A stretch of 62,611 nt of DNA from JAQVQN01 sp964557205 (lineage in GTDB: Bacteria > Verrucomicrobiota > Kiritimatiellia > RFP12 > UBA1067): contig CAZKZI010000002.1 in the NCBI GenBank assembly GCA_964557205.1, positions 1 through 62,611 of the forward strand, written 5' to 3'. The position numbers and the translations under genes are program-made. Positions within the stretch are counted from its first letter, which is position 1. The number at the start of each line of letters is the position of its first letter. Of the stretch, positions 18,067 through 25,042 are shown piece by piece. The notes below the pieces were generated by a model. That model was given only the letters and a program-made list of their open reading frames with translations, had not been told where the DNA came from and ran no database searches.

Positions 18067-18447
18067 ATGAGTGAAGCTGCAGTGATTCCGGTGGAACGGA
18101 TTGAGAGGGCTATCTATCTGATACGCGGGCTCAAGGTTATGCTGGACGGGGATTTGGCCGCACTGTACGGTGTGGCTACCAAGCGGCTGAAGGAACAGGT
18201 GCGCCGAAACAGCGACCGGTTCCCGGACGACTTCATGTTTGTCCTTGATAGGCAAGAGTTTGCGACTTTGAGGTCGCAATTTGCGACCTCAAAGTCTGAA
18301 TCTCGCGGCGGTACGCAGTATCTTCCCATGGCCTTTACCGAACAGGGCGTGGCGATGCTCTCGACCGTGCTGAACAGCAAGCGCGACCTCGGCCCCCGGG
18401 GGGTGCTGACGGTGGAGGGGACGGGCGTCATAGGAGCTATTCGCTGA
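18067..18447 (+). CDS. Truncated ORF6N-domain protein
   Basis: A 126-residue protein whose residues 9-110 match the ORF6N domain, a DNA-binding module seen in phage and mobile-element regulators (KMLDGDLAALYGV-like core, then RRNSDRFPDDFMF and MAFTEQGVAMLSTVLNSKR). Typical family members continue from LNS-R into a region of helices; here similarity stops at about residue 107 and an unrelated tail of about 19 residues follows, so the gene has probably been cut at its 3' end. GGAAAGGCGG provides a ribosome site. It may still produce a functional DNA-binding fragment. It sits among other broken genes of the island. Confidence 0.72.
   Translation: MSEAAVIPVERIERAIYLIRGLKVMLDGDLAALYGVATKRLKEQVRRNSDRFPDDFMFVLDRQEFATLRSQFATSKSESRGGTQYLPMAFTEQGVAMLSTVLNSKRDLGPRGVLTVEGTGVIGAIR
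18264..18296. repeat. Perfect 33-base palindrome inside the ORF6N gene
   Basis: GACTTTGAGGTCGCAA, one central base, then its exact reverse complement. The repeat encodes FATLRSQFATSK, where the two FAT-S segments are read on opposite arms. It would form a strong hairpin in DNA or mRNA. Confidence 0.85.
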
Positions 18448-18684
18448 AAAGTGTTTCCTCGTGTTGGTGTGGAAGTTGCAGCGTATTGTTTGTTACGGTG
18501 TTTTCAATTGACGAGTATCTCTGAAAGTAATGAATCTTTGGCATAAAGCTCCCCATTTAAAAATTTACCATCAATTTGGTTGCGGAAACTTGGAAATCAA
18601 CAACGCCAAGAAGAAGGGCCCATTCAATGCGATGCCGGGCGAATTTCGCACGGTTCTGTCATCACCGCAGCACTTGTAGAACTG
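18448..18684. other. Gene-free stretch
   Basis: AT-rich sequence between the truncated ORF6N gene and the mazF remnant. No credible gene, repeat or promoter was recognised. Confidence 0.5.
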
Positions 18685-18954
18685 TTAAGCACCGACACAC
18701 AGCGCCACGGCTTGAGCTATTTCGTCAAGTTGCACCGCTTCGATCCGGCCGAGATAACGGGCGAAGCGGCGAAGGGGAACGGATTTTACCTGAAAGGCAT
18801 CAGCAGCGGACTCCTTCGAAAGACCGTTTGTTCCAGAAGGTTTCAGGTTTACCATCCAAGGTGACTCCACATACTTGGGAGACCAATCAGTGACCGGTAC
18901 CACGATGCGGAGGGGGAGACGGCCGATGGCATCCAGACTGAGAATAACGGCCGG
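18685..18954 (-). pseudogene. 5'-truncated mazF/PemK-type toxin
   Basis: Reading the minus strand, AVILSLDAIGRLPLRIVVPV, then TDWSPKYVESPWMV and TNGLSKESAADAFQV, then RYLGRIEAVQLDEI match the central and C-terminal parts of MazF/PemK endoribonucleases, which cut mRNA. The N-terminal 20-25 residues (MxRGEVWxVxLxP region and catalytic arginine area) and any MazE partner are missing: a TAG precedes Pro-Ala-Val directly at 18955-18957. A GTG at 18903 could start a 72-residue piece but lacks half the fold. The break coincides with a tandem repeat that may be a mobile-element end. Confidence 0.72.
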
Positions 18955-18962
18955 CTAGTCAA

Positions 18963-19003
18963 CGACAATTATACTTCCCTACCAGCGACAATTATAATTC
19001 CCT
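18963..19003. repeat. Tandem 18-base repeat, possible insertion-sequence end
   Basis: CGACAATTATACTTCCCT (18963-18980) and CGACAATTATAATTCCCT (18986-19003) differ by one base and are spaced by five. Tandem subterminal repeats of this size occur at the ends of IS21-like elements. The repeat begins where the mazF fragment stops, supporting a transposition scar. No transposase is present nearby. Confidence 0.5.
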
Positions 19004-19297
19004 CTTTTTGTGTGTTTTTATTAGGTGTGTTTTTCAGCCATCAGGCTGCCTGACATTGGGTTAATGGGCGGGGAGGATGATGGGGCGGGTGTACGTTCGA
19101 GAAATTTGTCGGGTGTGTTGCCGGCAACGAAGAGATCATGAAGTGGAAGGCCTTCCTTGAAAGGCGTTACTTTGTCAGTTCAGGGTCAAACCTAAATAAG
19201 AATTCCGTTACCGAATCACGGCGTGGAACGCTCTCTTTTTGTACCTACGGCATTTTATATTACACTTCTCGTACTTTTGAATTCCCGCCGACACCAG

Positions 19298-19326
19298 TTG
19301 ACATGTTTGGAAAAAGGGCTTATTCT
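19298..19326 (+). promoter_or_regulatory. Near-consensus sigma-70 promoter for the HEPN operon
   Basis: TTGACA at 19298-19303, a 17-base spacer and TATTCT at 19321-19326, about 62 bases before the ATG of the HEPN gene. The remainder of the stretch from 19004 holds no recognisable gene. Confidence 0.7.
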
Positions 19327-19387
19327 TGTGATGTTTTGAGGGCACTTAGGTGTTTTGAGACCTGCAGACGGATATTGGTCTGTTGCC

Positions 19388-19744
19388 ATGAGTTATAAAA
19401 AACGCTCTGATGAATTTTGGGATGCCGCTGAACTATGTAATTCGAACGATTTGTATGCGGCGGCCGCCAGTCGATTTTACTATGGCCTCTTTTTGGCCGT
19501 GTGCGGTTTTTTTGTGACGAAGAAGGGGTTTGATCCGAATCCTTCAAATGTGCACAGTAGACTGTTGACGAAGCTGAAAGAAGAGGAGCCAGATGGCAAA
19601 CGGGATGCGCGAGTGTTTCGTGAGTTCAAAGATATCCGCGTTGATGCGGATTATGCGAAGGCAGAGGTTTACAAGATTGATCTGACTGAACGATCAAAAG
19701 CTGATGCGGTCCGGCAGAAGTATTTGAAGAAAATGGTGGGATGA
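19388..19744 (+). CDS. HEPN-domain protein, putative toxin
   Basis: A 118-residue all-helical protein of the HEPN superfamily, many members of which are RNases or toxins in toxin-antitoxin and defence systems. Diagnostic segments are AAAASRFYYGLFLAVCGFF, like the family's R-x-YY-A-x-F helix, and FKDIRVDADYAKAEV, like the common R-N-x-ADY helix. The classic RNase motif Arg-x4-6-His is not evident, so catalytic activity is open. The ATG at 19388 begins the domain; an upstream TTG-type extension has no support. It is the first gene of a three-gene operon with a strong promoter, with the next gene four bases after its stop. Confidence 0.75.
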   Translation: MSYKKRSDEFWDAAELCNSNDLYAAAASRFYYGLFLAVCGFFVTKKGFDPNPSNVHSRLLTKLKEEEPDGKRDARVFREFKDIRVDADYAKAEVYKIDLTERSKADAVRQKYLKKMVG

Positions 19745-19748
19745 TTTT

Positions 19749-20270
19749 ATGGAACCGGAGAGACAAGAGGTTTTCAGTAGAGTCGAATGTGTGGCGCGTG
19801 AACGTTTCCCCGAGTATACTGTTGTTGCTGAGAGTGATCCGAGTGACAGTGGCTCGATCGGGGTTGGTGTTTATGGCGTGCCGCTGGCGGAGGTCAGTGC
19901 GGTTAGGAATATCATTTACGACTTGGAAGAGGAAATATTCCCTCGTGGAGAGTACTGCCTGTCTGCTTTTGTACGCGATGTCGAGTACACACGACAGTAT
20001 TGTTCGCAGTGCATGCCGGAGGCTAAGGCGTTGTCGATTGACATGGACGAACTCTGTTTGCAGCTGTCGCAGAAAGAGAGTTCCAAGTGGATGGACAGTA
20101 CGCCTATAAACGGGGTGGCTGCCTTGGGACGTTACGCTTCAGAGAAGATGGACGTTTCGATTGTGACTGACTTCTTGTCCTCGGATTGCAGAGATAAATG
20201 GTCTCCGAATGAAAGTTGTCCCTCGTCTGGGGTTCCTGTCGTCGAAAACAACTTTGATCGCGCCGCATAA
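19749..20270 (+). CDS. Uncharacterised protein of the HEPN/SecB-like operon
   Basis: A 173-residue protein not recognised as a known family. The N-terminal 85 residues look like a small alpha/beta domain (SGSIGVGVYGVPLAEV strand-turn, then helix); it lacks the GS-x-DSD motif of MNT nucleotidyltransferases that often accompany HEPN proteins. The C-terminal 40 residues are polar, Ser/Cys/Pro-rich and probably unstructured, ending PVVENNFDRAA. Lying between a HEPN gene (4 bases upstream) and a SecB-like chaperone gene (8 bases downstream), it fits the antitoxin slot of a toxin-antitoxin-chaperone unit, whose antitoxins carry a flexible chaperone-addiction tail. That role is inferred from order alone. 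Confidence 0.6.
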   Translation: MEPERQEVFSRVECVARERFPEYTVVAESDPSDSGSIGVGVYGVPLAEVSAVRNIIYDLEEEIFPRGEYCLSAFVRDVEYTRQYCSQCMPEAKALSIDMDELCLQLSQKESSKWMDSTPINGVAALGRYASEKMDVSIVTDFLSSDCRDKWSPNESCPSSGVPVVENNFDRAA

Positions 20271-20278
20271 GAGGTTTT

Positions 20279-20743
20279 ATGGACAGCACGAAAGAGCCCG
20301 GTATCATTCTCGACAAAGTGGTGTTGCTCAAGTCTGACGTCGAGTATAAGCCAAATGTGAAAAGGGCCGATGAAGGAGGGCTTTCTTATTGTTTGGCACT
20401 GACTAAGTTCACCAGGAATGAAGCGGCAGAGGATACTGAACTGTGTGCCATAGTCGAGTTTGATCTGATGAACGGCATTGAAAACGCACCCATTGTTTTC
20501 AGAGCTACCTTCTATCTCGAATACAAGCGTCCAAAAGAGGCGTCGATGGCTTGGACAGAATTCAAGAACCCAATGGTGCTCGCGCATGCCATTCCGTATC
20601 TTCGCGAGTTTGTGACCAACATGACGGCCCGGATGCCTGTGCCTCCGCTCATCCTTGATCCGGTCAATACGATTTTGCTTTACAAGCGTTATCAGGCAAG
20701 CCAATCGCCCGCTCAGGCAGAAGCCGAAGCGAAGCCCTCCTAG
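20279..20743 (+). CDS. SecB-like chaperone
   Basis: A 154-residue protein with the SecB fold pattern: a beta-rich core (ATFYLEYKRP aligns with the SecB strand region) then a conserved C-terminal helix pair, HAIPYLREFVTNMTARM and PPLILDPVNTILLYKRY, matching SecB's FPYARE-SM-SRG and L-L-PVNF motifs. Length equals E. coli SecB. No secretion genes are near; rather, it closes an operon with a HEPN protein and an unknown protein. SecB-like chaperones in such positions stabilise a partner antitoxin (TAC systems). Chaperone identity is fairly secure; the TAC role is inference. Confidence 0.8.
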   Translation: MDSTKEPGIILDKVVLLKSDVEYKPNVKRADEGGLSYCLALTKFTRNEAAEDTELCAIVEFDLMNGIENAPIVFRATFYLEYKRPKEASMAWTEFKNPMVLAHAIPYLREFVTNMTARMPVPPLILDPVNTILLYKRYQASQSPAQAEAEAKPS

Positions 20744-21191
20744 CCCGTGGGATCGTGCAGAGGCAAATCTGGTTGCTTGTGTTTTTTCTCTGCGAACCAG
20801 TTGAGAAGCGACGTAGCGCAAGGTCGATGGCAACGGACGGTTCAGGAGGCAGCGCAGGCCCGCGGAGGCCGGCGCGTGACCGGTGTTGGTTGATCAGTTT
20901 GTCGGCGCACCCTGCGGCGTCGATCACCGTGAGCTTCGGGCTAAATCGGTGATCTTTGATTTGACCGGAAACACATTTTGGACGATTGGGACGTTTTCTC
21001 GTAAGTGTCTTTACTTTGACCTACTGGTTGCCAGTTGATAGCCGTGCTATAATGGCGGCATGAAGAAAAACACGAGAAAAACCGACAAGTCGGGGCGCAG
21101 GCAATAGCCGGTTTGGAAGGCGTTTTCTTTCTTTGAGGGATCTGACGGCGGGGATGAGGCGGAGGTGTCCTTCTTCGTTATTATGAAGATG
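20744..21191. other. Gene-free stretch with extended -10 promoter
   Basis: No gene recognised. It holds a perfect extended -10 sequence (TGCTATAAT, 21045-21053) seven bases before a 15-codon open frame at 21060-21107 (MKKNTRKTDKSGRRQ) and, beyond that, copy B of a dispersed repeat. The promoter would start transcription at or near the mini-frame's ATG. Whether the peptide is made is unknown. Confidence 0.45.
21113..21153 (+). repeat. Dispersed repeat, copy B
   Basis: TTGGAAGGCGTTTTCTTT, CTTT, GAGGGATCTGACGGCGGGG. It matches copy A at 13655-13691 apart from a four-base insertion and two substitutions. Confidence 0.6.
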
Positions 21192-21665
21192 TCAGTTCGT
21201 AAGCGCCATGGCCTTGATCCGCTTTTCCAGTGCCTTCCAGTCGGGTTCGGGTTCTGAGAGCAAAATGTCTGTAATGTGAACGTGGGTATAGATGTTGCCT
21301 GATATAGGAGCACGGTACTGACTCCCCCTCCAGCGCTTCCAGGTCTTTGCCCGTTCCGGCGTATACAGTGCGGTTGTCCATATCTCGATCAGGCAGGTTT
21401 CCGGGCACAACACATAGATCCATTCGTTGGAAAGCGGATTAAAAAATGGATCAACTTGTTCTTTTGTGCCAAGACCGTGTTTATGCAAACGCGCTTCCGG
21501 GTCTGGATATGCTGTTCCTTTAAGAGCTTTTTCGATAAGCACCAGATCGATTGTTTGCGGTTGTCCCGCTACCTTGCCACAATAGGGGCAGACGCCACCA
21601 GAACGGACCTCCTGCCAATCACCGCAGGTTTTGAGGATTTCGACGAGATATGGGCAGCGTTTCAA
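21192..21665 (-). CDS. Hypothetical protein with CPYC zinc-binding-like motif
   Basis: A 157-residue protein of unknown function. CPYLVEILKTCGDW and VCPYCGKVAG near the N-terminus look like a small metal-binding ribbon (Cys at about 4, 14, 26 and 29). The rest is soluble and mixed alpha/beta, with a lysine-rich C-terminal helix. The only start near the domain is TTG at 21665. Seven codons upstream in the same frame lies the TGA that ends the 36-residue gene at 21684-21794, so the two may be co-translated or be halves of a broken gene. Transcribed opposite to its neighbours. Confidence 0.5.
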   Translation of the reverse strand: MKRCPYLVEILKTCGDWQEVRSGGVCPYCGKVAGQPQTIDLVLIEKALKGTAYPDPEARLHKHGLGTKEQVDPFFNPLSNEWIYVLCPETCLIEIWTTALYTPERAKTWKRWRGSQYRAPISGNIYTHVHITDILLSEPEPDWKALEKRIKAMALTN

Positions 21666-21683
21666 CAGGTTTGATGGACAATT

Positions 21684-21794
21684 TCAGATCAGCTCGACCA
21701 TTACGCGGTCGCCGTTGATCTCCCGTAGAACAATGCGGATGTTTTCCTCGCCCTTCTGCGGCTTGCTGTATATGACAATGTCGTTTGCTTTCAT
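21684..21794 (-). CDS. Small 36-residue protein
   Basis: MKANDIVIYSKPQKGEENIR continuing to GDRVMVELI and TGA. The beta-strand-rich pattern resembles small SH3/KOW-like proteins that begin with a phrase like 'LKPGDIV'. It has a GC-balanced, codon-like composition and lies 18 bases upstream of, and in the same frame as, the gene at 21192-21665. Function unknown; it is likely real but could be an exon-like fragment of a formerly longer gene. Confidence 0.5.
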   Translation of the reverse strand: MKANDIVIYSKPQKGEENIRIVLREINGDRVMVELI

Positions 21795-22024
21795 GGTATT
21801 TCCATGCGAGCTAGCTTGCATAAGCAAATATTGTTAACGTATAATGAAATGCATTAACAAGTTCGAATGGGCTAAACCTTTTGCCCCTTTCCAGCACTTG
21901 ATAGTCGGCTAGTTGCATTGGGTAGGGTGACACAGTTAAAGAGCATTTATGAGCAACTCGTTTTCTTTGAGTATCTGTTGCGGAGCGGATTTTGCGGTCA
22001 CGTAAGTTTTATTAAAGGGATTCT

Positions 22025-24610
22025 ATGAGTATTCGTAATTGCATTGAAAGAGTTATAAATGATTGGCCCACTGAAAAGAGTAAGCCATTTAAAGGAAACG
22101 AGCTGGCCGAATTTATTCGTACAGTTTTTACCAATGAAGTCCGCGAAATCGTAGGTTCCATAAATCCAATGCTAAAGGTTAAAGCGAGTCCCGGCGCTGG
22201 AAATTGGGCGAGTGTTCCGTGGTTGGCCATTCTGGACCCGAAAATAACAGATTCTACTGAAGACGGCGTTTACCCCGTATATTTTTTCCGTGCTGACGGC
22301 ACAGGTGGCTATTTGTCTTTAGGTCAAGGTACGACAACTCCCACTAAGTTGTTGGGTAAAAAAAGGGCAAGAATACGCGCTCAGGTGATGGCCGCAGATT
22401 TGCGCAAACAAATTCCCTTGCTCAACAAATGGATAGAGGGAAAGACATATCTTCGCACAGAAACTAATCTTGGCGGATCATATGAAGACGCAAATATTGG
22501 GGCACGTTTGTACGAAAAAGGACAAGTTCCAAGCGAAGAAGTGCTTCGTGAGGATTTGGCGGATATATTATCCATATATCAGGAAGTAGTTAATATCTGG
22601 CCCTCAAAAGGACTTGTTAACACGCCACTGCAAAAAATGGTGAAGGCGTTTCGCCAAGACTTCCCCGACTTCAAAACCTTTGGGGATTGCGGACAAGATT
22701 TTCTGAAGAACGAAGACGGGTACAAGCGTAAAGCGGTTAGTCTATTCTCTGAATTATTCAATGATTGGCTGGATGGAGCCCCAGACAGTTTGGAAGCATC
22801 GGATTTTTCAGCCAAAATCCTTAAGATTTTCAGGAAGACTAATTTGCTCGACTGGCGTACCGTGGATAAAATCGACGGAAACATTTTAAAGTCGGCCAAA
22901 TTGCTACCTCAGTTCCAGACGCTGTGCCATAGTCTACTGGTCAAAGCCAGAAGCGGGAAGATGCTGGACAGCGAGTTGGAGTCTCTGGTCGGGTTTATGG
23001 TCCAGAAGGGGAAAGCGCCGCGTGCCGCAACCCAAATGATCCCCTCTTATCTGCTGATGCTCGCCAAGCCAACAAAATACATTTTCATCAAACCGACACT
23101 GGTTGACGCTTTCTTCCAGCGCTTGGGGCACGGTGATCTGCTGGGACAGCCTTGGCTAACCGCGGAGGCCTACGGTAAAGTGCTGGGGCTTTTTGTAAAT
23201 GTCCAATCACAGCTCGCGGAGCTTGGCCCGCGGGATATGATCGACCTGCAGTCCTTCTACTATGTTGTTGTGGGGTATGGACAAAAAGGGGCTGTTATGC
23301 TGCCTGAACCAGAAGGCTCAGTGGAGAAATCCGTGGACTACTCAAAAGTTTTTCCAGAAATCGTGCCGGCTTTTGCAACCGCGATATCTGAATCCGGGTT
23401 TTGCATTGGCAATAATCTGCCTTTGCGGTTCATCTCGTCGTTAACCGCGAAGCCGTATGTTGTTCTCACAGGAAATTCCGGTACTGGGAAAACCAAACTG
23501 GCGGAACTTTTTCCCCGATGGCTTAGCTGTGAAGCGAACGATCGGCTCGCCTTGGTTCCTGTTGGAGCTGACTGGACCGATAGCCGTAATGTCCTCGGTT
23601 TTGTAAACCACATTCGGTCTACCAAGCCTGTTGGAGAAACGGTCGATGTGCCGCTTTATCAGTCCACCGTTATCCTAGACTTGCTTCTCGCCGCTAGGAC
23701 TCAACCGTCCCAACCGTTTTTCCTGATTCTCGATGAGATGAATCTCTCCCACGTGGAGCGATATTTTGCGGATTTTTTAAGCACCATGGAATCAGCGAAG
23801 GGTGAGTTGCTGTTGCATTGCGAGGGCCGCTTGCTCCCTCGCAAATTGGGCGGGGCCGCCGATGTTCCGGAAGTTCTGCCGATGCCGCGCAATGTGTTCG
23901 TCGTCGGTACTGTGAATGTGGATGAGACAACTTACATGTTTAGTCCGAAAGTCTTGGACCGCGCGAACGTGATTGAATTTCGAATTACTAAGGATGAGGT
24001 TAATAAGTTTTTTGAGCAAGGCGGAGGTAATATTGGCGAGTTAGAGTCAGCGCCGGAGGGTACCGCAGAGGCGTTTTTGGAACTTTCTCTGCGTGCACGT
24101 GGTGTGCGGAGGGCTGACGATAGTGAGCGGGAGCCGCTGGCTGCCCCAGCCAAACTTGCTGAATGCCAAGAAAAGCTGAAAGAAGTTTTCGAAATCCTTT
24201 CAAACGCTCGGTTGGAATTTGGATACCGTACACTGAACGAGGTTTTACGTTATGCCCGAGTTGATTTTGAGTTAACAGAGGATAAAACGAAGTGGAAGTG
24301 GGAGGATTGCATGGACGCGCAGATCCTGCAGAAGATCTTGCCGAAACTTCATGGGAGCAAGCGCAGGATTGAAACTGTGCTTATCGAACTGGCTCGTTAC
24401 TGCGAAACGGGCCTTTTGCATGAGGAGAAGAGCGTTTACGCCTCAGACTTTATGGTTACGCCTAAAGTCAAAAGAGTCCCTAGACCAAAGAAAAGCGAAG
24501 GGGACACAATTCCAGGACCGGATACAGTTGTTTTCCGCGAGAGTTACGAGAAACTGTGCGACATGATCGATGCGGTCCGGCGTGACCAGTTTGTCAGCTT
24601 CATCCAATAA
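22025..24610 (+). CDS. mcrB: McrB-type AAA+ ATPase/GTPase with DUF3578 domain
   Basis: An 861-residue motor of a type IV (modification-dependent) restriction system. Residues 1-190 match DUF3578/MrcB N-terminal: VKASPGAGNWASVPWLAI is its signature, likely a DNA-reading domain. A helical linker leads to the AAA+ core: Walker A GNSGTGKT (about 482-490), Walker B FFLILDEMN (about 565-573) and the McrB-type segment VGTVNVDETT (about 627-636), which replaces the MNTADRS motif of E. coli McrB. McrB forms hexamers that stimulate a McrC-like nuclease. The expected nuclease partner follows after 21 bases but is interrupted by a stop. Codon use is less GC-rich than the glycan operon, as expected for a transferred island. 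Confidence 0.9.
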   Translation: MSIRNCIERVINDWPTEKSKPFKGNELAEFIRTVFTNEVREIVGSINPMLKVKASPGAGNWASVPWLAILDPKITDSTEDGVYPVYFFRADGTGGYLSLGQGTTTPTKLLGKKRARIRAQVMAADLRKQIPLLNKWIEGKTYLRTETNLGGSYEDANIGARLYEKGQVPSEEVLREDLADILSIYQEVVNIWPSKGLVNTPLQKMVKAFRQDFPDFKTFGDCGQDFLKNEDGYKRKAVSLFSELFNDWLDGAPDSLEASDFSAKILKIFRKTNLLDWRTVDKIDGNILKSAKLLPQFQTLCHSLLVKARSGKMLDSELESLVGFMVQKGKAPRAATQMIPSYLLMLAKPTKYIFIKPTLVDAFFQRLGHGDLLGQPWLTAEAYGKVLGLFVNVQSQLAELGPRDMIDLQSFYYVVVGYGQKGAVMLPEPEGSVEKSVDYSKVFPEIVPAFATAISESGFCIGNNLPLRFISSLTAKPYVVLTGNSGTGKTKLAELFPRWLSCEANDRLALVPVGADWTDSRNVLGFVNHIRSTKPVGETVDVPLYQSTVILDLLLAARTQPSQPFFLILDEMNLSHVERYFADFLSTMESAKGELLLHCEGRLLPRKLGGAADVPEVLPMPRNVFVVGTVNVDETTYMFSPKVLDRANVIEFRITKDEVNKFFEQGGGNIGELESAPEGTAEAFLELSLRARGVRRADDSEREPLAAPAKLAECQEKLKEVFEILSNARLEFGYRTLNEVLRYARVDFELTEDKTKWKWEDCMDAQILQKILPKLHGSKRRIETVLIELARYCETGLLHEEKSVYASDFMVTPKVKRVPRPKKSEGDTIPGPDTVVFRESYEKLCDMIDAVRRDQFVSFIQ

Positions 24611-24631
24611 TTCTGCCGAGCATGTTGTTGT

Positions 24632-25015
24632 ATGAGCGAACTTGGAACACCTCTGGCGGTCATCCGCGTGACATTGGACGGATGCGCTATCCGGATTTAT
24701 CCGGCTTCCGAAGACAACCCCGAGGTGCCTTTCGATTTCAAGGAGTTGCAGAGCGCGACTTGTTTGCTCGAGGGCCGCACGGCCAAAGGTGGTGATGTTC
24801 CATTCCGCTATGACCCAACAGCCTCGGCACGGGGACTACAGCCGCTTAGACTTTATGAGAACACCCGCTATTGCTGGGAGGTGGAGGGGATAGCTGAGAC
24901 CAATGGGCCGTTCAGCTCTTTGAAGTCACCCGGTCGCGCAGAATGGCATGTGCGGCGCCGTAAAGAGCGCATCGAGGGTGATTTCCGAGTTACCAACTAT
25001 CTGGGCACAGCTTAG
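24632..25015 (+). CDS. N-terminal piece of a DUF2357 nuclease (split by TAG)
   Basis: A 127-residue open frame with the character of a DUF2357 N-terminus: beta-rich, then LRLYENTRYCWEVEG and VTNYLGTA. It ends at TAG (25013-25015), but reading through continues in the same frame with IRLKPDGAALHFEVLSRKL, straight into the nuclease at 25043. Family members have one continuous protein of about 800 residues. The TAG sits where a tryptophan (TGG) would be one base away. So this is probably the first part of a gene split by a nonsense mutation, unless TAG is read through or the second part is re-initiated. Confidence 0.7.
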   Translation: MSELGTPLAVIRVTLDGCAIRIYPASEDNPEVPFDFKELQSATCLLEGRTAKGGDVPFRYDPTASARGLQPLRLYENTRYCWEVEGIAETNGPFSSLKSPGRAEWHVRRRKERIEGDFRVTNYLGTA

Positions 25016-25042
25016 ATTCGGCTGAAGCCGGATGGGGCAGCT

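Noticed and set aside
18990..19060. Hairpin CAGCC-ATCA-GGCTG next to T runs as a terminator
   Set aside because: The T run is on the wrong side of the stem for the plus strand and gives A's on the minus strand.
19138..19398. 86-codon open frame before the HEPN gene
   Set aside because: Runs through the promoter at 19298-19326 and has no recognisable domain or ribosome site.
20755..20952. 65-codon open frame after the SecB-like gene
   Set aside because: Arg/Ser-rich, no homology, no ribosome site; treated as non-coding.
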